DNA from: Atherinomorus stipes
Lineage: Eukaryota > Chordata > Actinopteri > Atheriniformes > Atherinidae
NCBI GenBank assembly: GCA_023101725.1
Contig: JALJCO010012849.1
Location: 992,001-1,056,000 of the forward strand
Direction of reading: 5' to 3'
Length of the DNA stretch: 64,000 nucleotides
The notes under the pieces were generated by a model. That model was not told where the DNA came from, did not search any database, and saw only the letters and a program-made list of their open reading frames with translations. Shown here one piece after another: positions 50,501-63,104 of the stretch; within the stretch, counting starts at the first letter, position 1; each line of letters opens with the position of its first letter. A program made the translations under genes and the position numbers.

Positions 50501-53500
50501 TAATCTCACATCTTCTATTCATTCAGCTGAAACAATGAGAAACAGACCTGTTGTGAGCTACATTTAATTTTAAAAAATATGAAGAACATTGACCCCCACA
50601 AGGAAATTGCATGTGATAGAAAAGGGGAGAACAACAGCTGCATACTGCACATAAGATGTATGTAGGCATCTCTACATACCAAAATATGTTATATATTTGC
50701 CATTTGCAAACCTGCTATTACTCTCATCTCACTCACATCCTGGGGGGTAAACAATCAAGTGTGGCTCTACTCTGCATGTTATATACTGTAAGTACATTTA
50801 CTTTATTTTATTTTTTTTGTTTCATTGTATAGTTTGACAGTTTTCTTTATGTCAGGAGAAACTGTGCTCTGTTCCAGTGTTGCTGTTTTGAAATATTTGT
50901 TTAGTTGTTGTACCTGCTAAGGGACTGTAGTTGACATTTGAACATGTGGCACATTTATAGAAGTATTTATGACATTGTTCCTGTTACTTTAGACCATATA
51001 AATGAAAGCTATAAATAACAACATTGTGATAGCTACTGCAAAGTTGTAATCAATTCTATAAATATGCACATGGTTGAAAAGAAGCTACAAATTCTGAAAC
51101 ATGGATTCACACACACACTCGTATTCAGCCTCACAGCAGTTTTGAGGTGTGCACCCAAGATTAGTTCAAACATTTCAGCACCATCAAATCTGAAATACAG
51201 TTGCAATCTCCCTGCTGGGGCTGCAGCAGAGCCATAAAACAAATCCATAATGTGAGTCATAAAAATTTTATGGTGAACATTTGTTGTAAGGTTCAGATAG
51301 GGTTGGGCTTAGGTAACGTTTTGTACCTTCAGGTGAGGTGATGGTGGAGGACAGTGGGGTGCCAGCGCAGGACGACTGGTCGATGGCTCCAGATGAAGAG
51401 AGAGTCAAGTTTTCACTGTCTGGAGTCACTCCGCACTGTAAAACACAAAGAGCAGCAGTGAGCTCACACACTGAAATGCACAAAAAAAAAAAAAAAAAAA
51501 ATCCAAGCACTCTCACAGCAGCCGTAGATATCTGACACTATGATTATGTAGTTTCTATTTGTCTATATTTCACACACCTCCTGTTGGTCCACTACCAGCT
51601 TGTGGCGAGAAGCATCTGATTCACTGCAGGACTTCTCATCTTCCTCCTCAGGAAGCACAGAAGAATTCTGGGAAAGTGACCTAAATAATGAAGTAGACTT
51701 GGCGTCAGTCAAAAATAACACAAGAGGGTTTCAGGCACCAGTTTGCAGGAGATGCTAAAATAACACAGACAAATTATGGGATGGTAAAAGGAGGACATTT
51801 AAAAGGAAAAACAAAGTGTAACTACAGTATATACACACACTCATACGTATATGAGGATCCCAGAGAGACAAAAAGCACAATTTCTTCCAAAAACACAATA
51901 TCATCTTTCTTTCCCTGTTGGGATTTCTACATCTGTGTTACCCACTTGCTGCTGGCTTGATGTCAGTGTGACTACAAAGTAAGAAACTGAGGTTAAAGTT
52001 ACAACTTTGCACTGTCTGAACCAGAATCTGATTTTTTATTTTTGTTTTTTTTAAACATACTTTAGCATTGAAGCCGTTCTCTCTTGATTCGATTTTTTCT
52101 TAATCTTTTTTGTATGAAAACCATGGACCAAAACATTTGAATCAACCATCTTTCATCTTTCACCTCTGCCCACTCTTCTCGCTTACTCTTCTTGCTTATC
52201 CAATATCATTCATACATGTTGTAACACCCCCGAGTCTGTCTCTCTTCTCCACCATAAATCAACTCCTGAAACCCCACAACACCTCTTCATCATTTGCAAC
52301 TAATTCCAATAATTTTCCAGTCCAAAATCAGCACCATCTATAACTGCCTAAAAACTGCACCAGCAGTTTTCTCAACCTTTTTCTCGTTTCTTCTGCAATT
52401 GAGGCATCTGATATTCTGGCCGCAATAAAGAACTGTACTGGACCCTATGCCTCCTGCACTGTTCAAAAACTGCATCTTGCCATTCCCTCCCCTCTTGACT
52501 ACTATTGTTACCTCATAAACGTGGTCTCAATCCTGATGACATGATTAATTTCCATCTCATCTTCAACTTACCTTTCCAGTCTAAACTTCTGGAAAGTGTT
52601 GTCTTCTCCCAACTCCAACCCCACTACTTCTCCAGTAACCTTTTTGAAGAGTTTTCATCTGGATTCCAAGCAAAACACTTAACAGAAACTGCCCTCCTTA
52701 AAGGTACAGTATGTAAGAGTTACTGACATCTAGTGGTAGAGATGGGTATTTGACAGAAAAGATGTTTTCTTTCAAATGACTTCATATTTCAAGCACTGTT
52801 GTGAATGTATGGTGGCCGTTAGTGGCCAAAATTCTCCCAGACATAAAGATGTTTTCATCTGTGAGTGGATCCAGTGGTCTCAGGTGTAGCTCTGACTGGA
52901 CTATGAGTAACTACTTTTAATGTCTTTTAAGGCATTACTGATCCCAAACAGTCTCTAACTCCCATTAAACAAAGCTGGTATAGCAGTTTTAAAGTTCAGA
53001 GGGTTCTTACTTCACACACAAAGTTCTGTCCATTCAGGGACACCGTAGTAAAAATGGTGGAACAAATATGGCAGCCTGTATATGTGCAACGCCCTGCAAG
53101 TCGATATAAATGACTCATGCTAAGAAAATAAATATATCACAGCTATTCTAGTGCAGTGATTACACATCAATAGAAACATAGTTTTGAATTATACATCACA
53201 TTTTTCTGCATTGACCTTTGATTTTTTACATACTGTACCTTTAAAGTAATAAATGACAACTTTCTCTCTGCTGACTCTGAAAATCTGACCATTCTCATTT
53301 TCTTGGATCTCTCTGCAACATTCAACACCATTAACAATTCCCTCCTCCTTTCTCATCTGGAACCACAGGTACAAAACTCACATAGCTTAAATCTTATGTC
53401 ACAATTTGTGAACCATTTGTCCACATGAACAGCTGCTCATTATCCCCCACTTTCTGTCAATAGAGAAATTAATATCAATAGAGCATTCTATCTATTGATA

Positions 53501-55020
53501 ACTCCTCCGTTCCTTCACCTCACCTCTGTATCATCCTCAATAGTAACCTCTCCTTTGAGCAACACATTAACCAAATCACCAGAACGGCATTTTTCCACCT
53601 TTAAAACATCCCCCATACCCAGCCTTTAATGATTGTAATGATGCAAAATAATTTTATGTGAGAAGGTATCCAAAGAATTCTCAAAGTTTTTGATTTTTGT
53701 TGATTGATGTTTATGATATTTTCAAATTTTTGGTTTTACTGCTATAAAGCATCTTTTAGTGTCTGACAAGCGATCTGATATATTTGGATCTGGATGTCTT
53801 AGTCCTGAATGAAATACACAAGCACTCACTTTGAACCACTCTTCTTCAGTTTGAGTCCCTGACTGGAGTTGGAATGGTCAAGAGGGGAAAGGGAGCGAGC
53901 TGGCGCCGCATGAGGCTCGCTGCTGTATGGCGGAAGCGCTCCAGAGACGTGGCTAGGACCAGAGTGGAGAGGGGGGGGAGCCACGGAAGATGTGTTTAGA
54001 GGCCCGTTTAGAGCCTCCAGGAGAGACACTGCCTCATAACCTGGAGGGATGTGCTCTGAGGCCTGCAATGAAAAGAAGACGTAAGGAACATTAGTTTACC
54101 GTGACAGGAAATTATTGTTATCTTATATACAGGAGATTTATTCGCATCAGTTCTCCCTCACCGAATGTTCCTCTGAGTCAGAGGTCTGAGAAGTGATGAC
54201 AGGGTTAAAGCTGGTTGGCGACAGGGGACTGAGTTTCTTCCTCATAGCTCGAATTTGCAGCAAAGCTCTGAATGCTTTAAAGAAAACATAATTATAATAA
54301 ACATTTACTTAAATTATGCAAAATCTCTTTACAATTTACTTTTTTTGGGGGGGGGGGGGTTAAGGTAACAGTTTTCATTAAAATTCCCAATGAAATTGTA
54401 CACATTCCAAAAACATTTCTTAGGAAACTAATTTCAAATTAACATGTTTACAAATGCAACTGCAATAATGTGTTTATTTATTTTGGACCTGCAGAAACTG
54501 AGTATATTCATTAAACTTGTTGCAGCAGAAAGTATTGGAGAACGTTTCAATAAAACTGCCTGTCATCTCCCACCATCTTTCTCCGAGTAAACCTCAAAGC
54601 AATGATGCCAAATTTATACCTGCTGCTAAATTTCAGATGCAGCTGCAGCAGCTGTGCAGAAGTAGTTGTTTAAATTTCCTTTCAAGCACATTTTAATTCA
54701 CAGGAGACAAGTTTCATCTGTGCTACTTTTCCTCAAATACTGCAGTATACTTGGAAAAAATGAACTCAGTTTGACTGATCTGAGCCTAAAATGGTCACAA
54801 TTTTTTAGAAAGCATCTTCTTTGTCCAGATGGTCTAAGAAGTCTAAGAAAATTATAAGGTAAAATTTCAATAGGGCCATCCTCACAGTGCATTATATTCA
54901 ACTATTATGATAAGAGGCTTTATAAAGTTATTTTTGATATATTTTTAATGGTTATGAAACATTGAAATGGAAGATATAATGCTTTACATGTTAACTTAAT
55001 TTTTAAATACAATCACTTAT

Positions 55021-55086
<66 letters not shown>

Positions 55087-58000
55087 AGTAACAGAATGTA
55101 TTTTCAAATGCAACTCTGGTCTGATACATCCTAAAATACAGTGGAAATCTTAAGTGACCCATTAGCATTGTTACTGGGTTAAGTCCTAAGGATTAACTCC
55201 AGCAGTGGAAACCACTTTTCTCATGTAGAAGAGAAACTCACGCAGTCTGCAGATGGGGCAGCAGTTGGCCTGATAACGCAGTGTGTCTGCACAAGCATTG
55301 CAGAGGCACAGGTGTCTGCATGGCAGGATGAGTGTGTCTCGCACATCAGACAAACAAACGACACACTCCGCACTGTTGTCACTGATCTCATCATCAGCAA
55401 CCTGCATGCAAAAATCAATGCAAGAAGAAAGAAATATCACACGATCGAAACACGAAAGAGAACAGTGATTTATTGCCCTTCACAACCGCTGAATGTCTGA
55501 TTAAAGAGGATTGAAAAGGGTTTTGTGTGTCTTTGATATTTACCTTTGATTCCTGACTGTTGTATTTGTTTTCTATCCCATAGATCTCTTGCAGCAAGTA
55601 ACTCACTCCATCCACCTGGGAGAAGGAACACAGTGAAGAATAAAGGAAACCGGTCTAATAAGTCAGGCATAATGTTCAAGGGGAAAATGAAGCTTTTGTC
55701 TTTCAAAGGCATGAAAATGTGACACAAAAGACGGAAGGAAGGGAGGGAGAAGAAAAACAGGTGTAATTACCACTTGTTTCTGCTTCAGAGGCTTCACACA
55801 GTAGCTCCCGTCCATGTGCTGTAAAGGACACAAACATTTGTTTGAATTAATAATAATCCCCCTGTGTAATATCCAGCCAAGAAAAATAATTTGCCACTGA
55901 CATGTTTTCTCCAGCCATATACAGCTATAGTATATATGGGTACTAAATTTGGCTATCCGTGGTCCAAACTATGACAGGAAAATACAACAAAAGGTAGCAA
56001 TAAAATGTTGAGCAGATAAAATGCTAAACCAAGTAAAAACAGGAAGAGAGTTTGTTTTTAAAACTAGAGAAAAAGTGATAAATCGTGCCTCTAACCCAAG
56101 TTTTTGACAGTCATGGCTTTATTTTCTTGCCTTGCTCAACCAGAGTCTAGAGCTAAGTTTTAGAATATCTCTAGTAGAAATCAATAAATTGTTGTGGTGA
56201 TGGCAAACACAAAGTTGTAATTAAAATATACTACAGAGACCCAAACAAAGAATCATTTCAGCTCCATCTGAGATCATATTTCTATCTCCTCCTTACCTTT
56301 TCAAACGTTGCCAGCAGTATGTGAGAATGGCCCAAATGTTCTGTAAAGACAAGACAGTGGACATGTCCTTGCTTTAAATTCTCCTGCTGTACTTCCATGT
56401 CAGAAAACAAGTGAAATCAAAACGTCTCACCTTCACCCTCGTCTACGACTGCCTGCACAACCATGGGGAAGATCTCCTTGTCCATATCAAACAGTAGCTG
56501 AAGAGGAAAAACCTTGTGGTTGTAAATTTATGCAAACTGACTCTACTCCTGCATATTGTCAGATGTGCAAATGTTTTATTATCGGTGCGTGCACACAATC
56601 CCCCTACCTCGTCATCAGCCCATTCGCTCAGGTTGACAGTGTGCGAGGGGAGACAGAACTGCTGGCACACTCCTCTCTTGAAGTGAACTGTCTCAGACTG
56701 CAGTGAGCTGTCCTGTGGCAGGTAACTGCATGAAACACAGAGCAAGAGGTCAGTGAGCTCATCAACATCAAGGACTGGCTGCTACTACAGTATCTTTTGG
56801 GCCAATATTTACAAGCATGACAAGCTGTTCAAATGTTAACAGTACTAAATACATTTCCAAAGTGGAGGAGTAGAATTTAAATTAAATCTACTTCAAGAAG
56901 ATAAAAGGCAGCATCCGATTTTATCTGCACAAAAATTAACACAAATATACACATAGTAAAGGGTATCACAATATATATGCTCCTGTCACATATGCAAGAC
57001 CATGCTGTCATTACTTATTTGATGAGTATTTGATGAATAATGAATATTTATGTATATTCCCATAAATCACAAGTCTGTATTTCTATTTCAGTATTTCCCT
57101 TTTTCCTTTTTGAATGCACCAATTACCGTATTTTCTGGACTATAAGTTGTTCCTGAGTATAAGTTGCATCAGTCAAAAAATGCATCATGAACAGGAAAAA
57201 AAAACATACAAGTCGCACCGGACTACAAGTCATATTTATTTAAAATAGGGTGATTTTCGGATTTGTAATATCCTGCTTGTTACTGCTAAAAATTACCCAA
57301 TTAGTCCAATTCCAAAGTTAATGCCTGTAAATAATCATCAACATCATAACTAAGAAGGATAAACATGTTTTTGAGGATTTGTTTTACCGCACAGCCAGAT
57401 GTCCAAAATAAACTCCTCTTACTGAGATGAGGCTATTTCGGGATTTTTTGCCCTAAGAGTAGAATATAGTTGTCGCAAGCCTGGAGTGCCCTCTTTTGAC
57501 ATTAGATGGTAATATTTACTCCTTGACTCATGTCAGTCAATATGAATTGATACTTAAAAATATGTGAAATTGTATATATTTTCATTTATAAGTCGCACTG
57601 GACTATAAGTCGCACAAGCCACTAAACTATGAAAAAAAGTGTGACTTAAAGTCCAGAAAATACGGTAACCATTTTCTTCAGAAATGCCTATTTTGACTTC
57701 TAAGTTTTGGATATCTGCTTATACTGATTCCTGCAATGCCAAATTTAGGTGATTACAGGATTTTTCCTTTTAAGTAGATAGAAAATTGGGCAAATTTCCA
57801 CTCTCGCTTATACATTAACAAAATTTCTGTGATTTCTCTTTACAAAGTCAAATCAATTGTATCTTCTGTGAGGAGACAATGAAACAATGCACAATTAAAT
57901 CCAATTTTCGCCCAGAATCAACAAATTTTGTAAGCATCTGAAATTGATTTGGATAAGTTGATGATGCAACCTTGACTAAAAGTGTTGCAAATCCTCACTT

Positions 58001-59145
58001 AAGTGGAGGAAATGTAACACTTACTTCCAAATCCAGTATGATTCTCCTGCTTGGTCTTGTTTTTTTAACTGATATACTCAGTTGTTTTGAAGGAACCAAA
58101 GTGTGGCAATACAAAAAAATCATACCTTGATTTCAAAGGTTTATTAGAGTTGTAGTCCATGATTTAATCAAAGTAAAGACAGAAATGCTGCCACACTGTT
58201 TTTCATGCTTTACATTACCGCAGCACATCACAGAGGGGAAACTGAAATCTTTAATGAAAGTAAACAACAACAACAAAGAAAAAAAACCCAGACATTCTCT
58301 TTTATAGTGAAACTATACACAGTATAGCAGTTTCTGAAGACACTACAGCCAGTTAGCGCATAAACTAGATTATCTTACCATAAATAAATAAATTAAAGAA
58401 TAAATAAATCAGGTAAAACTGAAATTAAATAAAATTAATGCAGCTATGCAATTTTTAAGTCTCTTCAGGAATATTCTGTTTGATCAAAGTGCATTTGGCA
58501 TCATTTGTTGATCAAAAAACACACTTTCACTTACACAGGCACTCCATTGTGAAACTCCTCTATGGCCTGGTAGTAAATGGTAATGGCCACCTGTGTGTCG
58601 GTGTCAAAGGTGAATTCTACATTGTAGCAGGCCCTGTTTTTCCCCGCTGCCTCGTCGCCAGGCAACTTCAGGTCCTCGCTGCACCTGGAAAAAGGTGGGA
58701 AATGTACACCAAAGAAATCTGCATTTAGTAATATGTACTGGGGTTAAATGTAATCATTAAATGCTTCAGTGCAATTTCATTTACACTGCAACACAATGTT
58801 ATATCAATAAACCAAGTTAAATAATTTAGATCCTGACTAATCTTGTGAATTTAACACATTTAGGCTTGGATTTGGGTTTATAGTTGCTTGGAATTTGTAA
58901 CTCACAAAGACAAGAAAGCATTTTTAAAAAACTAAAACAAGTAAGAAAAATAAAAAGCATGACTGATTTGGTTGCTGTGGTTTGTGCTCTAAAAATAACC
59001 CAGAAGACATGAAGGTAAACATTAACAAGCTGTGTTAGATGGACTGCGGTGTGTACCTCACGAGCCGCAATGTGTCTTTTCGAATGTTTATAAGGCTTCG
59101 TAGCGTCTTTACAGGTTCCTGAGGTGGAGGCGCTGCATACGGGAA
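40986..59145 (-). CDS. rnf157: RNF157 RING-type E3 ubiquitin ligase, C-terminal ~630 residues (5' exons outside window)
   Basis: MGRN1-family E3 ubiquitin ligase. Exons in transcript order: 59057-59145, 58535-58684, 56608-56725, 56431-56497, 56297-56340, 55771-55818, 55544-55615, 55242-55401, 54162-54274, 53830-54062, 51578-51680, 51327-51435, 49867-50081, 49711-49773, 49576-49624, 46367-46477, 40986-41134. The sum is 1,893 nt (630 residues plus stop), every phase is consistent and all introns are GT-AG. The first exon in the window begins FPYAAPPPQEPVKTLRSL, about 70 residues into the family protein. The middle holds the conserved N-terminal domain (NVEFTFDTDTQVAITIYYQA) and the C3HC4 RING (55242-55401). 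The tail is the long Ser/Glu-rich region that separates RNF157 from MGRN1 (ENLTLSSSGAIDQSSC, SSSLAQSVMSMASS), and the protein ends GPLIV. In mammals RNF157 is brain-enriched and promotes neuronal survival. The missing exons encode the myristoylation-type N-terminus; I found no match for them up to 64,000. Confidence 0.95.
41478..41555. repeat. (TA)n microsatellite
   Basis: About 39 uninterrupted TA units in the last intron of rnf157. Confidence 0.98.
41885..44130 (+). mobile_element. R2/NeSL-like non-LTR retrotransposon relic with C-terminal endonuclease
   Basis: Fragments in several frames follow one protein from N to C: FKAIWRRGKVAQQWRHAEGI and GIWIPKEENSSTIEQFR (RT fingers), GNLAVLCLNLASAYRSI (where the catalytic DLANAY-type motif has lost its Asp), FMDD-like YMDDLTVTT at 42779, then KSGLPGKYKAWIYQHGILPR. 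After a deletion comes 43472-44035 with LRPDIVLVSE, FLLELTVPWE and KYEEL, resembling the restriction-like PD-(D/E)xK endonuclease that R2/NeSL-type elements carry behind RT. The zinc knuckle region is missing and there are many frame breaks, so it is dead. It lies in the last intron of rnf157, on the opposite strand. Confidence 0.7.
41968..42011. repeat. Perfect 20-bp inverted repeat (hairpin)
   Basis: CCTGGCCCTTCTCCTATGCC, a 4-base loop GAGT, then the exact complement GGCATAGGAGAAGGGCCAGG. It lies inside the upstream part of the R2/NeSL-like relic. Confidence 0.95.
44131..46366. other. rnf157 last intron, remainder
   Basis: Includes an AG-rich tract (45240-45400) that yields a Lys/Arg-rich shadow ORF. 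No other feature recognised. Confidence 0.55.
46478..49575. other. rnf157 intron with CA-rich stretches
   Basis: Holds A/T-rich DNA and (CA)n-like tracts near 48290, 48430-48470 and 48610-48630. No coding exon. Confidence 0.6.
52080..53640 (+). mobile_element. CR1/L2-like LINE reverse-transcriptase relic, split by a MITE
   Basis: Upstream part: LNPDDMINFHLIFNLPFQSK to TETALLK, ending at 52703. Downstream of the MITE the same protein resumes with VINDNFLSADSENLTILIFL and later ILNSNLSFEQHINQITRTAF. These are RT motifs of jockey/CR1/L2-type LINEs. It is antisense to rnf157, in the intron between exons 51578-51680 and 53830-54062, with many small lesions. Confidence 0.75.
52703..53246. mobile_element. 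TTAA-flanked MITE, full copy
   Basis: Terminal inverted repeats TTAAAGGTACAGTATGTAA and its complement bound a non-coding body of about 540 bp. The TTAA target duplication points to a piggyBac- or Kolobok-type transposase acting in trans. It sits inside a LINE reading frame that resumes exactly on the other side, within an rnf157 intron. Confidence 0.85.
55021..55082. repeat. (AC)n-(AT)n compound microsatellite
   Basis: An ACACAC tract passes into a pure AT tract, 160 bp below the splice donor of the rnf157 RING exon. Confidence 0.95.
55242..55401 (-). other. rnf157: rnf157 RING-finger exon
   Basis: 160-nt exon, phase 0 in and phase 1 out, opening VADDEISDNSAECVVCLSDV. Zinc ligands are visible as CVVC, LPCRH, CLCNAC and CPIC, followed by RL. 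It recruits E2-ubiquitin. The usual Asn-Asn-Cys before Pro-Ile-Cys reads Asn-Cys-Cys, one extra cysteine from a single-codon change. The ligand set itself is intact. Confidence 0.95.
57124..57667. mobile_element. MITE with 18-bp perfect TIRs
   Basis: TACCGTATTTTCTGGACT opens the element and its complement closes it at 57667. The interior repeats ACTATAAGT-type and AAGTCGCAC-type motifs near both ends. I recognise it as a common vertebrate DNA-transposon derivative. It lies in the rnf157 intron upstream of exon 56608-56725. Confidence 0.8.
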
Positions 59146-59517
59146 CTGGAGCCAAAAAGAAAACAACAATTACATATGAAAAATACATGTTATGAGAATG
59201 AGGAGTACTAGTATCCATTTTCTTCCAACATCCCAACATTCCTCTTTTTACCGCAGCAAATTTGGGATTCCACGATGACCATGGCTGCTCCCAATTTAAC
59301 CTTTGGGCTGTCAGCACAGATCTGTTTGGTGCTGACAAGTGCTGAGCCTGGGTAAAAAATCTGCTCAGACTGTATCTTTCCTGGGATGAGCCTGACACTT
59401 CAGTGTTTTTCAAATTTCTGCACACAAGGGGACTACAGGAGGGTAAATCATTGCAGAGTCAAAAGAAAGACAAAAAAAAAAAAAAAGCATTTCAACCATT
59501 TCAAGCTACTTTTAAGA

Positions 59518-60149
59518 CAGGGTTCCTACACGTTTTTACAAGTTAAATTTAAGACTTTTTAAGACCCTTTTAAGACCGCTAAGAACAGAATTTAATGCCC
59601 ATTTCATGGCCACACTGGTAAAAACACAGATCCCTCTGCAATACCAAGATAATGCCAAAAAAGATAGATTGAACAAAAACAACCATACACATAAACAGAG
59701 TATATACTGTATGTTAAAAAACTCACAAATCCACAAAACTCTCAAGTCACTGAAAGGTTGCTTTCTGTCACGTGTAAATAAAGGCCTCCTGTGTGTTTGG
59801 TTATATGTTCCCCGATCATTTCTACCTGCAAAGTCAGCGAGGAGGAAGTTAGTTAACTACTGTCACTTTGTAGATGTGTGTGAGACATTTCTGACTGACT
59901 GGCTAATTTACAGACTTTGGCAAGATTTATTGGTCGGTAAAAACACATGGATGTTTGTTTTTTCTTTCCTGCTGTCATTTTATCACAAGTGACAGAAATC
60001 CGTTGTAGCATCACTGTCACATAATTTAAGATCTACCATATGAAATTTAGGACCAAAACTGTCAAATTTAAGGACTTTTTAAGGTATCAAATGCAGCTTT
60101 GTAAATTCAAGACTTTTAAGACTTTAAGACTGCGCTGGAACCCTGTAAG
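59518..60149. mobile_element. hAT-like non-autonomous element
   Basis: CAGGGTTCC at the left end and GGAACCCTG at the right, with inner AAGACTTTTTAAGA-type subterminal repeats. These ends fit hAT elements. No exact 8-bp target duplication could be confirmed. Upstream of the first rnf157 exon in the window, probably intronic. Confidence 0.6.
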
Positions 60150-60579
60150 AGTGTAAAATTACTACTTAAAACTGTCTCAATTACTTCATCTTGCTTTTAG
60201 TAATGAAAAATGGCATGAAAAACCTAGCAGTGAACTCAGCACATAACCTTTAAACTTGAGTCCATCTGTGGTTCATCTCTCAACAACTCCACTGCTGTTT
60301 GAAGCCAAAAATCGCTGAGTGAGCACAGCGAATCCCTCACAAGGAGGGAGCCAAGGTGGTTTGAGGATCTCTGGAGCAGAAATATGCAGGATGTGGTCAG
60401 ATACCTCGACACTACAACCCCCTCATCTGTGCACCCGTATGTTTAAGTGTGTTTGTGTGGCTGTGAATGGCAACATATTCAGCACTATTACACATGCGGG
60501 CTCAGCAGGAGTCACGCCTGTAAACCACACAAACACACACAACGGGGTTACAGATGCTGAAAAGGACCATTCAATATTT

Positions 60580-60615
<36 letters not shown>

Positions 60616-61361
60616 TTTGTAAAGAATTCAAAACTAATTTTTTTAGTTTAAGAAAAATGTACAGGCAAGATCACAGAAGTAGCTTTTTCCTCTCTTGAAA
60701 ATAACATTTAAAAACAGATTTAATGACTCACTGGTTGTGTGAGGCTATACAAAGGCACAAAAGTGTTTGAAATAAATACAGCAGCACCATGGTACCACCT
60801 GCATACCAGCAATGCTATGAAGCCAATGCTATATAAATCTTTACCAAGCTAGCTTTAGCATGTTAAGTTAAATTAAGCTTGGTTAACATTAGCCAAGTTT
60901 AATTTACACATTTAACACAATAACAATTTTAAATGTGAGAAAAAGTGAAATTTCTGTAAATTTGTTTCCAAAATAATTTGGGACATCTTGTTAATTCACA
61001 TTTTATTTACTGATCTTGTTAGCTAGTATGAGAGTAACCTGTAAACATTACAGTCTAGTGCAAAAATAATTATAATAATTAACAAAAATCCAAGGCAAAA
61101 GAAAAGAATTCTGAGAAATATTTGATCTCAAATCAGACCAATTCATTTGACCTCATGATAGCACCACATAAAAAGTATTTATGTAGCTAGAGAACATGAA
61201 TGTCGATGCAAATTTCTGTGAAATCAAGCTAATCTTTTTTAAGAACTGCCTATATTAAACTGTTTTTTTCAGAAACATCAAGAAAAGACCTTGGATTATG
61301 ATAAATTTGAAGAAATGTAAAAGTTATTAATAACCAATGCTTTTAACAGTTGAATGTTAAA
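60150..61361. other. Upstream rnf157 intron or flank, no exon seen
   Basis: Searched for the two missing N-terminal rnf157 exons without success. Only a microsatellite at 60579-60612. Confidence 0.5.
60579..60612. repeat. (TG)n-(CG)n microsatellite
   Basis: A run of TG units passes into GCGCGCG, an alternating purine-pyrimidine tract able to form Z-DNA. Confidence 0.9.
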
Positions 61362-61815
61362 GACACACAACGTAACTTTTAGACCTTAAAAATATGCGTT
61401 TGTGACTCGTTTTGATGGCACACCAATATCCAATATGCGCATTTTCGAGCCGTCACTCCCCAGAGGTGCCAGAGGGCTCAGAAACAGCAGTATGTTTTCC
61501 ATCCAGGACGCTACTGTGACGTTGCAGCAGACTATTGGTTGCACAACGCGTCACTTACTAGCAAACGGAAATGAACCAGATATGAACACCGTGGGTGTTT
61601 TGAACACGCATCATGTCGGATTCGGTAAAGAAACGCAAGGAAACATTACCAGAGGAAGAGAGGAAAAGAAAGAGAGGAAGGGACAGAACAAGAGGCAAGA
61701 TAAGACTATCTTTTACCGGCTGTAGTGAATCACACAGGTACGATACAAGATGGATGCTAGTTTAGCCACCGATAGGGGGCGAGTCACTGAGAAAGGTTAT
61801 AAAAGTTACGTTGTT
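61362..61815. mobile_element. MITE with 15-bp perfect TIRs
   Basis: ACAACGTAACTTTTA at 61367-61381 is inverted exactly as TAAAAGTTACGTTGT at 61800-61814. The GC-richer interior has a Lys/Arg/Glu-rich coding-like stretch (plus frame 61402-61725) without a recognised domain. Confidence 0.7.
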
Positions 61816-63050
61816 TGAAAACTTCACAAATTACTTGAATTTAGTTCTAAAACTACAATCCAACAAACGTTACGTGGATGGTAAAATATTTGGCGACCAA
61901 GTGAAATTGCAATCACTTTATCTCTAATTCAGATGCAGAAACCAATGGCATTGCAATCAGTATATCAACATTTACAAGACTCTTAAAAAGATCTATACTG
62001 TGGTACCAGATTGGTCGAGACTCAGCGAAGGGTCAGTTAACAATCATTCTCACTTGGCTGCATATTCTTTTTCAGATTTAGTCACTGGCTTCATCTTAAC
62101 AAGAACTTCATGATGGATTCATTTTGTGCGATCCATGAACGCCAGCGAAGAAATTCATGAGAATCTACTCCACTGTTACCAAGATATTTCCGTCCAAAAC
62201 AAAGTATTTAGCTAACTGAGAATTTCTACCCACAGTGTGGTTATTTACTTCAGATAAGACTTTCTGAGAAATCCCTAAATATAGCTCCATCCATTATCAT
62301 ATTTGTCGAGTGGTGCAGTAGGCACAGAACACAAGTGTGGTTAGGTTTATGGCTCTACAGCACCATCTGTTTGAAAACCACCACACATTATATAAGGCTA
62401 GAACAGCATCAGACACACACAAGAAGAAAAAAAGACTGTTACCAGCAGAAATCTGTGCCCACAGCAGGATTATTAATACCCACATAATCAGGGGGAAAAA
62501 AATGCACTTCTAATTTTATCTGCTGGCCAGCCATAAACAGCAGTGCAACTCAGATTAGTACACAGAGGGATGGAGCAGAGCCACTCAATATCAGCCATAA
62601 CTTAGTCTGACACCACTCCAGTCTGTGTCAAATTCTCTTTTTCCTCTGCAGACTTGAGCTCTTTATGAACTGCAGCTCTCATTAGTTTGACCTTCAGTTT
62701 CATGATTGGGTTTGAACAAACGCCCTAGAAGAACTGCCTCTCATCACTCTTCTCGTACAGAGAGTCGGCAGTTAGTCAGTTTGCTTTTAATGATTTTAAT
62801 AGGCTGAAATGAATTTCAATTAGCAACTGTCTGAAAGGCTGGCAGTTGCCTCTGCAGGAGTCAACTAGTCAGCAATTATTTTTGATGCTGTGAAGTCCAC
62901 TAATCAATGTTTTGATTGGCCAACCACTAAAACATGAAAGCTGCTTTTACCTTCATTGGCAGATTTTCTAAGCAAATAAATTTAAGTCATTGGGGGAATA
63001 AGGCTCAATACAAAATGAAAAGAACCGCAGCTGTATATATATACATATAT
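61816..63050. other. Upstream rnf157 intron or flank, no exon seen
   Basis: No repeat ends and no coding similarity recognised. Confidence 0.5.
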
Positions 63051-63051
63051 A

Positions 63052-63091
<40 letters not shown>
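63052..63091. repeat. (CA)n microsatellite
   Basis: About 19 CA units, next to a short TATATA tract. Confidence 0.97.
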
Positions 63092-63093
<2 letters not shown>

Positions 63094-63104
63094 TACTTTA
63101 TCAT

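Noticed and set aside
58826..59425. Minus-strand ORF of 199 codons
   Set aside because: It overlaps rnf157 exon 59057-59145 in another frame; no family resemblance.
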